Assembly (NCBI GenBank): GCA_024636105.1
Contig: JAGXHO010000102.1
Location: 1-17,143 of the forward strand
Reading direction: 5' to 3'
Origin: Trueperaceae bacterium
GTDB lineage: Bacteria; Deinococcota; Deinococci; Deinococcales; Trueperaceae
DNA length: 17,143 bases
Under the pieces are notes generated by a model, which saw nothing but the letters and a program-made list of their open reading frames with translations, searched no databases and was not told the origin of the DNA. The number at the start of each line of letters is the position of its first letter. Position 1 is the first letter of the stretch. Position numbers and translations under genes: made by a program. Positions 1-6,261 of this stretch are shown one piece after another.

Positions 1-23
1 CCCCCGACCCCGTACGCTGGCTC

Positions 24-55
24 GGAGGCGGCCCCGGCTCCGGCGGCCCGCCTCC
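24..55 (+). other. GC-rich stem-loop just before the first gene
   Basis: GGAGGCGG (24-31) pairs with CCGCCTCC (48-55), and the AGGAG ribosome binding site of the next gene follows directly at 56-60. It could be the terminator of an upstream gene or a structure limiting access to the ribosome binding site. There is no T tract, so termination is uncertain. Eight-base GC stems also arise by chance in DNA this rich in GC. Confidence 0.3.
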
Positions 56-65
56 AGGAGGCTCC

Positions 66-350
66 ATGCTCTTCCTCGTCATCGCCAAGGACGGCACCGA
101 CGCCGACGCGCCGGCCCGACGCTCGAACGTCCGCGAGGCCCATCTCGAAGGGGCTCGGACGCTCGCCACCGCCGGCACCCTTCAGGTCGGGGGCGCGCTC
201 CTCGACGACGCGGGCGCCATGATCGGTTCCGCGCTGATCGTGGAGGCCGAGGACGCAGCGGCCGTCCGCACCCTCCTCGAAGCCGACGTCTACCACCGCA
301 GCGGCGTATGGCGCAGCTACGAGGTCCACCCGTTCAAGCGCGCGGTCTAG
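66..350 (+). CDS. YciI-like (YCII-related) small protein
   Basis: A 94-residue protein with the size and layout of the YCII-related family, small ferredoxin-fold proteins of mostly unknown cytoplasmic function. The N-terminal strand (LFLVIAKD) is followed by a helix carrying His26, a middle strand (residues 37-58), and a C-terminal stretch with Asp74 and a VHPFKRAV end. His26 and Asp74 match the His/Asp pair usual in this family. The start is ATG at 66 with AGGAG five bases upstream. The frame is open back to position 3 with a Gly/Pro-rich translation (GGGPGSGGPPPGG), so a longer upstream fusion cannot be fully excluded, but the ribosome binding site and family length favour 66. The gene converges on the membrane protein gene, with 25 bp between their stops. 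Substrate unknown. Confidence 0.75.
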   Translation: MLFLVIAKDGTDADAPARRSNVREAHLEGARTLATAGTLQVGGALLDDAGAMIGSALIVEAEDAAAVRTLLEADVYHRSGVWRSYEVHPFKRAV

Positions 351-366
351 CAGCGCCGCGAGACCG
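343..366. terminator. Weak stem-loop between convergent genes
   Basis: CGGTCT (343-348) and AGACCG (361-366) are perfect inverted arms around a 12-nt loop, spanning the TAG stop of the YciI-like gene and the short gap before the convergent gene. There is no T tract on either side. The position between convergent stops is what suggests a bidirectional terminator; the stem alone is short. Confidence 0.3.
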
Positions 367-375
367 GTGCATGCG

Positions 376-1056
376 TCAGCGCGCGCCGGCGTCGCGGCCC
401 GATCGACGCCGCAATGCCCACGCCAGCCCCCACGCGACGGCGAAGGCCACGACCGCGGCCACGATCGTAGCGGGGTCGATGCGCACCGCCGACCAGGTGA
501 AGACGTCGGGGTCGTCGAGGGAGGCGCCGGCGAGCACACCGACGGCCAGCCCGGGCACCCCGCCGAGCGCCGTGGCGCCGAGGAAGGGGCCCCACGGCAC
601 CCGCACCGCGCCCGCCGCGGCGCTGACCAGGTCGCCCGGGAGCATCATCAAGCGCGCGACGAGCACGGTCCGGAACGGGTCGCGGCCGAGCGCGCCCCGC
701 CACCCCCGCGGCGGCGGCGCGACCGTCGTGGGTCCGCGGAGCGCTCGAGCCAAGGCGTAGGGGACCGCCGCGCTGCCGGTCACGGCCCCCCACGCGACCG
801 CGAACCCGAGCCACGGCCCCAACCACCAACCGGAGAAGGCGGTCAGGATGGTCACCGGGATCAGGAGCAGCGGCCGCACGGCGAAAACCGCAAGGAGGAC
901 CGGCACCCCCACGCCCGGGCGCACGAGCACGGCGAGCCAACGCGCCAGTTCGGCGCCCGGACCCCCCTCGGCGCGCGCCAGCACGAACCAGGTCGCCGCG
1001 ACGAGCACGGCCCACAGGGCGAGCGCGACGGACGCGGGCGCGCGACGACGCAGCAT
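376..1056 (-). CDS. TVP38/TMEM64-family (VTT domain) membrane protein
   Basis: A 226-residue integral membrane protein of the TVP38/VTT (SNARE-associated, DedA-related) group. Hydrophobic segments lie near residues 8-28, 43-62, 68-105, 130-150, 155-180 and 190-215. Family signatures are visible: RPLLLIPVTILTAFSG, a re-entrant Gly-rich stretch with WLGPWLGFAVAWG, and the second half ARLMMLPGDLVSAAAG, the RL(x)PxDLVxxxAG motif. Relatives are thought to act in membrane lipid handling or small-molecule transport at the inner membrane, but most bacterial members are uncharacterised. ATG at 1056 is preceded by a -10-like TAGGCT only 6 nt upstream and no ribosome binding site, suggesting a leaderless mRNA. 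It is divergent from the pentapeptide gene. Confidence 0.85.
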   Translation of the reverse strand: MLRRRAPASVALALWAVLVAATWFVLARAEGGPGAELARWLAVLVRPGVGVPVLLAVFAVRPLLLIPVTILTAFSGWWLGPWLGFAVAWGAVTGSAAVPYALARALRGPTTVAPPPRGWRGALGRDPFRTVLVARLMMLPGDLVSAAAGAVRVPWGPFLGATALGGVPGLAVGVLAGASLDDPDVFTWSAVRIDPATIVAAVVAFAVAWGLAWALRRRSGRDAGAR

Positions 1057-1062
1057 CCCGCG

Positions 1063-1068
1063 AGCCTA
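1063..1068 (-). promoter_or_regulatory. -10 box of a leaderless promoter for the VTT gene
   Basis: Read on the minus strand this is TAGGCT followed by cgcggg and then the ATG. The box is 6 nt from the start codon, so transcription would begin at or next to the A of ATG. I found no convincing -35 hexamer. The same box and spacing recur at nfuA (TAGCCT, 6 nt) and the receiver gene (TACCTT, 6 nt), which raises confidence. Confidence 0.6.
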
Positions 1069-1141
1069 ACGCCACGGCGACGCACCGGGTGCGAGAACCG
1101 CACGCAGCCGCAGCGCTCCGCTCGGACGCGACCGGCGCGTG

Positions 1142-1147
1142 TAGGCT
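1142..1147 (+). promoter_or_regulatory. -10 box upstream of the pentapeptide gene
   Basis: TAGGCT lies 17 nt before the GTG start at 1165, leaving room for a short leader that carries GGAG at 1156-1159. No good -35 element is visible. It shares the 108-bp divergent region with the promoter of the VTT gene. Confidence 0.45.
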
Positions 1148-1164
1148 GTAGGCGTGGAGATCAC

Positions 1165-1773
1165 GTGACCGAGCCGACGCTCCACAGCGGGCGGACGTAT
1201 CGCGACCGCACCTTCCGCGACGTGACGGTCGCCGGGGTGGTCGAGGGCGCGACGTTCCACGACTGCGTCTTCGACGGCTGCGATCTGCACGAGGCGCGGC
1301 TCCTCGACTGCCGCTTCGTGGACACCGACTTCCTCAGCTCCGACCTCGGGCTCGTCGACGTCGCGAACTCCGCCTTCCTCGGCGTGACGATCGAGAACGC
1401 CCACGTGATCGGCGTGAACTGGTCGACGGCGTTCTGCGACGCCAACCACCGCCTCGAGGTCGACTTCAAGGACACGGTGCTCAACTTCGCGCGCTTCGAA
1501 GGGCTCGACCTGCGCGGCCGGCGCTTCGAGGGGTGCACGATCCACGAGGCGCTGTTCGACCGCTGCGGCCTGGTGGACGCCAGCTTCCGACGCAGCGACC
1601 TCGCTGGGACGCAGTTCCTCGGCTGCGACCTCGCCGGCGCCGACCTGCGCAAGGCGCGCGGGTACCGCATCGACGTGCGGAGCAACGCGGTCGCGGGCCT
1701 CCGCGCCTTGATGCCCGAGGCGATCGGCCTGCTGCACGGCTCGGGCGTCGAGCTCGAGGAGCAACCTGGTTGA
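1165..1773 (+). CDS. Pentapeptide-repeat protein
   Basis: A 202-residue protein built almost wholly of pentapeptide repeats, which fold into a right-handed quadrilateral beta-helix. The central Phe/Leu recurs every five residues from Phe31 (31, 36, 41, 46, 51, 56, 61, 66, 71, 76, 81) and again from Phe101 to Leu161. The break near residues 86-100 (VNWSTAF...) is a common interruption in two-part members of this family. The C-terminal cap (RIDVRSNAVAGLR...PEAIGLL) is also typical. The start is GTG at 1165 with GGAG at 1156-1159. The frame stays open much further upstream, but that stretch is antisense to the VTT gene. Some relatives (Qnr, MfpA) mimic DNA and protect gyrase. Nothing here proves that role. 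The last codons and stop lie in the 46-bp palindrome. Confidence 0.85.
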   Translation: MTEPTLHSGRTYRDRTFRDVTVAGVVEGATFHDCVFDGCDLHEARLLDCRFVDTDFLSSDLGLVDVANSAFLGVTIENAHVIGVNWSTAFCDANHRLEVDFKDTVLNFARFEGLDLRGRRFEGCTIHEALFDRCGLVDASFRRSDLAGTQFLGCDLAGADLRKARGYRIDVRSNAVAGLRALMPEAIGLLHGSGVELEEQPG

Positions 1774-1810
1774 CGGTGCGCGCGCCGCGGCGCGCGCACC
1801 GTCAACCAGG
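1765..1810. terminator. Perfect 46-bp palindrome holding both convergent stop codons
   Basis: Bases 1765-1787 are the exact reverse complement of 1788-1810: two 23-bp arms with no spacer and no mismatch. The outer CCTGGTTGA of each arm encodes Pro-Gly-stop for its own gene: the pentapeptide stop is 1771-1773 and the stop of the minus-strand SAM-hydrolase-like gene is 1802-1804. As RNA, either strand would form a very stable GC hairpin. This fits a bidirectional terminator or a 3'-end block to RNA decay. There is no T tract, so classical intrinsic termination is not assured. Confidence 0.75.
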
Positions 1811-2599
1811 CGCCAACCCCACCGGATCGCCGGGGCGCACCGTGCCGAACGCCGCCGCCGCGGCGCCACCGCGCAGGAACACCTCGACCCAGCGCACCGA
1901 TTGCCCGTGGCGGTCGACGTACCCCGACGAGCCCGGCGCGACCGCCACCATGCCTTCCGGCACCGCGAAGGCTCCGCCGGCGACGCGCGCCTCGAGCGTG
2001 CGTCCGCCGATCGCCACGGTCGCCGCGCCCCCCGGCTCCATGCCCGCAGGCAGCGCGCCCCAGCGCCAGGTGGTCTTGAGGTTGCCGAAGCCGTCGACGT
2101 ACGCGACGCGCCCGTCCGGTACGGGCGGCAGCGCCGCCCTCGGCACGGACTCGCCGAACACGCCCCCGTCGCCGCGCGCCACGCGGGCGACCGCGTCCGG
2201 GAACAGATCGCGCGAGCGGAACTGCGAACCGCGGGTCGCGCCGTGGAGCACCCGCACCTCGTCGGCGACCTCGGCCAGGAAGGCGAAGGCCTCGCCGGCG
2301 TCGACCCCCACGACCTGGACCCCGCTCGGTGTCCGCGCCCAGATCAGGCGCTCCCCGTCGTTGTCCACCCGCGCTCCGCGGTCGTCGCGGCGTGGGGCGA
2401 CGTTGACGAACACCAGGGTGCCGACCGGCGCCTCGGCGGCGGCGAGCTGCGCGGCGACGAAGCCGGCCGCCAGCGTGGCGAACGCGGGCACCGGCGTGCA
2501 GACGATCTTCGCGTCGGGGAGGCGGCACAGCAGCCGCTGGGCGACCTCGGCGAAGGCGAGGTCCTGAGGACCGAAATCGGCGACCACATGGAGCAACAC
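1802..2599 (-). CDS. Divergent SAM hydrolase/halogenase-fold protein (DUF62-like)
   Basis: A 265-residue protein resembling the SAM hydroxide adenosyltransferase/fluorinase family (DUF62), whose classical members split SAM to adenosine and methionine. Family features: N-terminal VVADFGPQD (compare TTDFG), DLFPDAVA after residue 130 (compare HGRDIF), and YVDGFGNLKTTW at residues 167-178 (compare YID.FGN), followed by a C-terminal beta domain. The catalytic Asp-Arg-His triad looks altered: the DPGVG segment is NVAPR (Asp to Asn66) and FHGRD is FRSRD (His to Arg128). Function is therefore uncertain; it may bind SAM or a nucleoside without hydrolysing it. The start is GTG at 2599, 13 bp after the guanine deaminase stop, with no clear ribosome binding site, so translation is probably coupled. 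It is the last gene of a purine operon. Confidence 0.65.
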   Translation of the reverse strand: MLLHVVADFGPQDLAFAEVAQRLLCRLPDAKIVCTPVPAFATLAAGFVAAQLAAAEAPVGTLVFVNVAPRRDDRGARVDNDGERLIWARTPSGVQVVGVDAGEAFAFLAEVADEVRVLHGATRGSQFRSRDLFPDAVARVARGDGGVFGESVPRAALPPVPDGRVAYVDGFGNLKTTWRWGALPAGMEPGGAATVAIGGRTLEARVAGGAFAVPEGMVAVAPGSSGYVDRHGQSVRWVEVFLRGGAAAAAFGTVRPGDPVGLAPG

Positions 2600-2612
2600 G
2601 CGGCGCAGCGTA

Positions 2613-3953
2613 TCAAGCGGCGCCCGGTCGCTCCCATACCGGGGCGCCGGCGACCCACGTCGCCTCGACCGCGTCCTCGCGCGCCAGCGCGACGAGCGTG
2701 GCGAGCGCGGAGGGCAGGTCGCGGGCGTGCGCCAGGGCTTCCTCGAGCGTCGACCCGGCGGGCGGCCGGAGGGCCACCAGGTCCGCTTCCCGGCCCGCGC
2801 GCAAGTCGCCGACCCGGTCGTCGAGCCCGAGCGCCCGCGCGCCCGCCGCCGTCGCCCACCACAGCAGGTGGGCGCCCGTCAGAGGCACGCCCTGGGCGCC
2901 GAGCAGCATCTGGCCGACGTACGCCGCGGTCGCCTCGCCGAACATCGAGAGCGACGTGCCGGCCCCCACGTCGGTGCCCAGGGCGACGCGCACCCCGGCG
3001 CGCAGGTGGCGCCCGAGCGGGAACAGCCCCGCCCCGAGGGCGTGGTTGCTGGTCGGGCAGTGCGCGATCACGGCACCGGCCGCCGCCAGCCGCTCCAGCT
3101 CGGCATCGCTCGGGTGGACGTCGTGCGCGAAGACGCTGCGCGGGCCGACCAGGCCTGCCGATTCGTACGTGGCGAGGTAGTCGGCGGCGACCGGGAAGCG
3201 CTCGCGCACGACCGCGATCTCCTCGGGCGTCTCGTTGAGGTGGCTCGTCGCCCACACCCCCGGCACGTCGCGCGCCACCGCGCCGCATGCGGCGAGCAGC
3301 TCGGCGCTGCTCGAGACCGAGAAGCGCGGCGTCACCGCGTAGCGCAAGCGCCCGCGGCCGTGCCAGCGGCGCGCCAGGAACGCGGACTCGGCGTAGGCGA
3401 GCTCGGGCGTGGTGCGCAGCGCGTCGGGCAGCCCGACGTCGCCGACGGTGAGGCCGGCCGTGATCCGCAAACCGCTGGTGGCGGCCTCATGGAAGAAGGC
3501 CTCCATCGCCACCGCTTGGTGGGCGCCGAACACGAGCGCGCTGGTGGTGCCGTTGCGCGCGAGCAGACCGATGAAGCGGCGCGCCTGGGCGCGCGCGAAG
3601 CCGGCGTCGGCGAAGCGCGCCTCGTGCGGCCAGGTGCGCGCCTCGAGCCACTCGAGGAGCCGCAGCCCGAGCCCACCCAGGACCCCCACCTGCGGGTAGT
3701 GCACGTGGGCGTCGACGAACCCGGGGAGCAGCCAAGCGCCGCGGCGATCGTCGACGGACGCGGCCGGGTGGCGCGCCCGCACCTCGGGCCAGGCGCCCAC
3801 CTCGACGATGCGGCCGTCGGCGTCCACCGCGATCGCGCCGTCGGCCCACGCCTCCAAGGCTTCGGGGCCGACGTCGAACGGATCGCGCGGTACGTGCGCG
3901 ACCGTCCCGCGCCATACCCGCGCGGCCACGCTGCGATCGACGGCGCCGCTCAC
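2613..3953 (-). CDS. guaD: Guanine deaminase
   Basis: An amidohydrolase-superfamily enzyme of 446 residues, the usual length for guanine deaminase, which converts guanine to xanthine plus ammonia in the cytosol. Metal and catalytic motifs are complete: HVH at 83-85 in DAHVHYPQ, LLEWLEARTWPHEARF (99-114), GTTSALVFG, SHLNET (His238, Glu241), FAHDVHPSD (His277), AHCPTSN, and GTDVGAGTSLSM (Asp328). The LLEW...EARF and GTDVGAG blocks separate this group from chlorohydrolases. The start is taken as GTG at 3953, which overlaps the adenine deaminase stop as GTGA and implies coupled translation. GTG at 3929 is the alternative, and neither has a clear ribosome binding site. The long upstream open frame is antisense/out-of-frame sequence of ade. 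Confidence 0.9.
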   Translation of the reverse strand: MSGAVDRSVAARVWRGTVAHVPRDPFDVGPEALEAWADGAIAVDADGRIVEVGAWPEVRARHPAASVDDRRGAWLLPGFVDAHVHYPQVGVLGGLGLRLLEWLEARTWPHEARFADAGFARAQARRFIGLLARNGTTSALVFGAHQAVAMEAFFHEAATSGLRITAGLTVGDVGLPDALRTTPELAYAESAFLARRWHGRGRLRYAVTPRFSVSSSAELLAACGAVARDVPGVWATSHLNETPEEIAVVRERFPVAADYLATYESAGLVGPRSVFAHDVHPSDAELERLAAAGAVIAHCPTSNHALGAGLFPLGRHLRAGVRVALGTDVGAGTSLSMFGEATAAYVGQMLLGAQGVPLTGAHLLWWATAAGARALGLDDRVGDLRAGREADLVALRPPAGSTLEEALAHARDLPSALATLVALAREDAVEATWVAGAPVWERPGAA

Positions 3954-5755
3954 GCCAGGAACGGTGCAGTGCGCGCTGCCACCACGTCGACCAAACCGTG
4001 GTCGGTGACCCGCAGGGCGGGGATCACGGCCAGCCCCAGGAACGACAGCGTCATGAAGGCGTCGGCGCCGCTGCCCCCCAACGCGCGCACGGCTGCGCCG
4101 GCAGCGTCGATCTGCGCGATGAGCACCTCGAGCGGCGCCTCCGACACCAACCCCGCAACCGGCAGCGGCACCTCGGCCACGACGCGCTCGCCGTCGTCGA
4201 CCACGAACCCGCCGCCGAGCTCCGCCGCTCGCGCCGCAGCGCGCACCATCGACGCGTCGTCGGCGCCCACGAGCATCAGGTTGTGGTGGTCGTGGCCGAC
4301 GGTGCTCGCGAGCGCTCCTCGGCGAAGCCCGAAGCCTTGGACCAACCCGACCCCCACCCCATCGCCGCGGCCGTGGCGATGGACGCAGGCGAGCTTGAGC
4401 AGGTCGCGCTCCGGGTCGGCGATGGTGGCACCGTGCTCGACCGTGGGCGCCACGTGGCGCTCCTCGGTGACCACCTGACCCTCCACGGTGCGCACGACCC
4501 GAACGCGGCCACCGGCGGTCGGCGCCGGTAGGCGCAAGCGCGCGGCGTCGAGCGGTGGCAGGCGCACGCTGGCCCGCAGCGACGCGGCCTCCGGTCGCGC
4601 GGCCAGTGCCTCGGCCGCGGCACCGATCGCGGACGCGGCCGCAGCCGTCGTGCGCCCGTCGCGCGCGACCCAACGGCCGTGGCGCAGCACGCGCGCCGCA
4701 CGGAATGCGGGGAGGTCGTCGACGACGATCAGGTCGGCGAAGTAGCCGGGTGCGACCGCGCCGCGCCGGGCGAGCCGGTAGTGGCGGGCGACGTTCCAAC
4801 TGGCGCAGCGCACCGCGTACACCGGGTCGACCCCGGCCGCGACCGCCCGCCGCACCAACACGTCGACCGCCCCCTCGTCCCGCAGGTCGTGCGGCAAGCG
4901 GTCGTCGGTGACGAACCCGACGCGGTCGGAGTGGCGCGGGTCGACGAGCGGGAGCAGCGCGTCGAGGTCGCGCGTCACGGAGCCCTCGCGCACCATCAGG
5001 AAGGCGCCGGCGGCGAGCTTCTCGCGCCCCTCGGCGAGGGTGGTGCTCTCGTGGTCCGATCCGATCCCGGCGGCGAGGTACGCCTGCAGCGCCGCGCCCG
5101 TGAGGCCGGGTGCGTGGCCCTCGGTCCCCTTGCGGGCGTGGTCGGCGACGGCCACCTTGGCGAGCTGCCCGACGTCGGCCGCGACCACGTCGGGGAAACT
5201 CATCAGCTCCGCGACGCCGACGACCCGGGGATTGGCTAGCAGGTCCTCGATCTCACCGAGCCCGAGCTCGGCGCCGGCGGTCTCGAGGGCCGTCGAGGGC
5301 ACGCACGAGGGCGCCGTCGCCCAGAGGTCGAACGGCAGGTGGTCGGCGAACTCGAGCCACCACCGCACGCCGGCGAGTCCGGCGACGTTCGCGACCTCGT
5401 GCGGGTCGGTCACCACCCCGACGACGCCTCGTGGCAGCACCGCCGCGGCGTAGCTCGCCGGCGTCACGAGCGACGACTCGATGTGGACGTGGCCGTCGAT
5501 GAGCCCGGGCGCCAGGTGGGCGCCGGCCAGATCGACGACGTCGAGCGCCCGGGGGCGTTCGACGCCCCCGGGCGCCGCGACGGCCGCCACGAGCCGGCCC
5601 GCGACCCACACGTCGGCCGCCTCGATGGTGCCGGTGAAGACGTTCAGGAGTCGGCCGCCGCGCAGGTGCAGGTCAGCCGGGCGGCGACCGGCGGCGACGT
5701 CGACGGCGAGGACCAACTCGTCGATGGTGGGGTCGAGCGGCTCGGCGGCGCTCAT
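3950..5755 (-). CDS. ade: Adenine deaminase
   Basis: A 601-residue amidohydrolase matching the Ade family (adenine to hypoxanthine plus ammonia, cytosolic, purine salvage or catabolism). Visible motifs are PGLIDGHVHIESS with metal ligands His89 and His91, VTDPHEVANVAG (114-126), KGTEGHAPGLTG with His214, GIGSDHE, FVTDD (281-285), and the C-terminal signature VGHDHHNLMLVG followed by GGFVVDDG and FMTLSFLGLAVIP. Length fits the 570-600 norm. The ATG at 5755 has no ribosome binding site; a TAGGCT box lies 9 nt upstream and again 17 bp further, within a tandem duplication. It is the first gene of the ade-guaD-DUF62-like operon. A strong hairpin sits inside the coding sequence near codons 61-70. 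Confidence 0.92.
   Translation of the reverse strand: MSAAEPLDPTIDELVLAVDVAAGRRPADLHLRGGRLLNVFTGTIEAADVWVAGRLVAAVAAPGGVERPRALDVVDLAGAHLAPGLIDGHVHIESSLVTPASYAAAVLPRGVVGVVTDPHEVANVAGLAGVRWWLEFADHLPFDLWATAPSCVPSTALETAGAELGLGEIEDLLANPRVVGVAELMSFPDVVAADVGQLAKVAVADHARKGTEGHAPGLTGAALQAYLAAGIGSDHESTTLAEGREKLAAGAFLMVREGSVTRDLDALLPLVDPRHSDRVGFVTDDRLPHDLRDEGAVDVLVRRAVAAGVDPVYAVRCASWNVARHYRLARRGAVAPGYFADLIVVDDLPAFRAARVLRHGRWVARDGRTTAAAASAIGAAAEALAARPEAASLRASVRLPPLDAARLRLPAPTAGGRVRVVRTVEGQVVTEERHVAPTVEHGATIADPERDLLKLACVHRHGRGDGVGVGLVQGFGLRRGALASTVGHDHHNLMLVGADDASMVRAAARAAELGGGFVVDDGERVVAEVPLPVAGLVSEAPLEVLIAQIDAAGAAVRALGGSGADAFMTLSFLGLAVIPALRVTDHGLVDVVAARTAPFLA
5545..5575. repeat. Perfect 14-bp inverted repeat inside ade
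   Basis: GCGCCCGGGGGCGT (5545-5558) and ACGCCCCCGGGCGC (5562-5575) are exact inverted arms around the 3-nt spacer tcg. It lies in the ade coding region, in the surface-loop-like stretch APGGVERPRALD before the first metal-binding motif. The RNA hairpin would be very stable early in the operon transcript. No T tract follows on the ade strand. It could be a small palindromic insertion, a translational pause site, or chance. Confidence 0.6.
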
Positions 5756-5762
5756 GGTGGGG

Positions 5763-5796
5763 CCAGCCTACACGGGGTCCCAGCCTACACGGGGTC
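5763..5796. repeat. Tandem 17-bp duplication carrying the ade -10 box
   Basis: The 17-bp unit ccagcctacacggggtc occurs twice back to back (5763-5779 and 5780-5796) without a mismatch. Read on the minus strand each copy contains TAGGCT (5765-5770 and 5782-5787), the -10 type used by neighbouring genes. The proximal copy is 9 nt from the ade ATG and would give a nearly leaderless message; the distal copy would give a leader of about 20 nt. No well-spaced -35 was found for either. Confidence 0.7.
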
Positions 5797-5835
5797 CATG
5801 GGTCGGCGGTCAGGGTTCCGAAAGCTTCGGGCGCC

Positions 5836-5841
5836 TACCTT
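5836..5841 (+). promoter_or_regulatory. -10 box of a leaderless promoter for the receiver gene
   Basis: TACCTT followed by ggcgtc and then ATG at 5848, a 6-nt gap. There is no ribosome binding site between box and start. TTCCGA at 5816-5821 is too close (14 bp) to be a convincing -35. It shares the 92-bp divergent region with ade. Confidence 0.5.
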
Positions 5842-5847
5842 GGCGTC

Positions 5848-6261
5848 ATGCGCGGGCCCAAGACCATCCTCGTCGTCGACGACCACGACGCCCATCGCAA
5901 GGTGCTCGAACTCGTCCTGGGTGCGCACCGCTACGAGGTCGTATCAGTGAGCGACGGCTTCGAGGCGCTGGCGTACCTGCAGGCGCACACGCCGGACGCG
6001 ATGATTCTCGACGTGCACATGCCGCTTTTGTCGGGCTTCGACGTAGGACGCCGGGCGCGGCGCATCGCGCGGCTGCGCTTCGTGCCGATCCTGATCATGA
6101 CCGCCATGGTGGACGAGCGCACCCGGACCGAAGCCGATGCGATCGGCGCGATCCGGGTGCTGCACAAGCCGATCGCCGGGACCGACCTGCGGAGGGCGCT
6201 GCGCGAACTGCTGGGTCAGGCGAGCGGCGTCTCGGCCTCACCCGACGCGCTGGGCGCGTAG
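5848..6261 (+). CDS. Single-domain response regulator (receiver only)
   Basis: A 137-residue CheY-like protein consisting of one receiver domain and a short Ala/Ser-rich tail. All key residues are present: acidic pocket Asp11-Asp12 (ILVVDDHD), phosphoacceptor Asp55 (MILDVHMP), Thr85 (ILIMTAM) and Lys107-Pro108 (VLHKPI). There is no output domain, so it would act by protein contact in a phosphorelay or with a kinase encoded elsewhere; no histidine kinase lies in the window. ATG 5848 is chosen because the protein begins right at the first beta strand and a -10 box sits 6 nt upstream, implying leaderless expression. The last 46 bp overlap the 3' end of nfuA on the other strand. Confidence 0.88.
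   Translation: MRGPKTILVVDDHDAHRKVLELVLGAHRYEVVSVSDGFEALAYLQAHTPDAMILDVHMPLLSGFDVGRRARRIARLRFVPILIMTAMVDERTRTEADAIGAIRVLHKPIAGTDLRRALRELLGQASGVSASPDALGA

Noticed and set aside
367..1164. Long plus-strand open frame in front of the pentapeptide-repeat gene
   Set aside because: It is the antisense shadow of the VTT membrane gene, with low-complexity Arg/Pro/Gly-rich translation; the repeat protein begins at GTG 1165 with its own ribosome binding site.
1165..1773. Qnr-type quinolone resistance protein
   Set aside because: Repeat phase, length and the mid-protein break resemble Qnr, but many pentapeptide proteins share them. The specific loops needed for gyrase protection cannot be identified by eye.
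3954..4799. Possible N-terminal extension of guanine deaminase
   Set aside because: The extension lies inside ade in another frame and reads as Arg/Gly-rich filler. Known guanine deaminases start near the RVWRGTVAHVP segment.
5788..5813. -35 element CTGACC for the distal ade -10 box
   Set aside because: The spacer to TAGGCT at 5782-5787 is 20 bp, too long for a confident promoter call.
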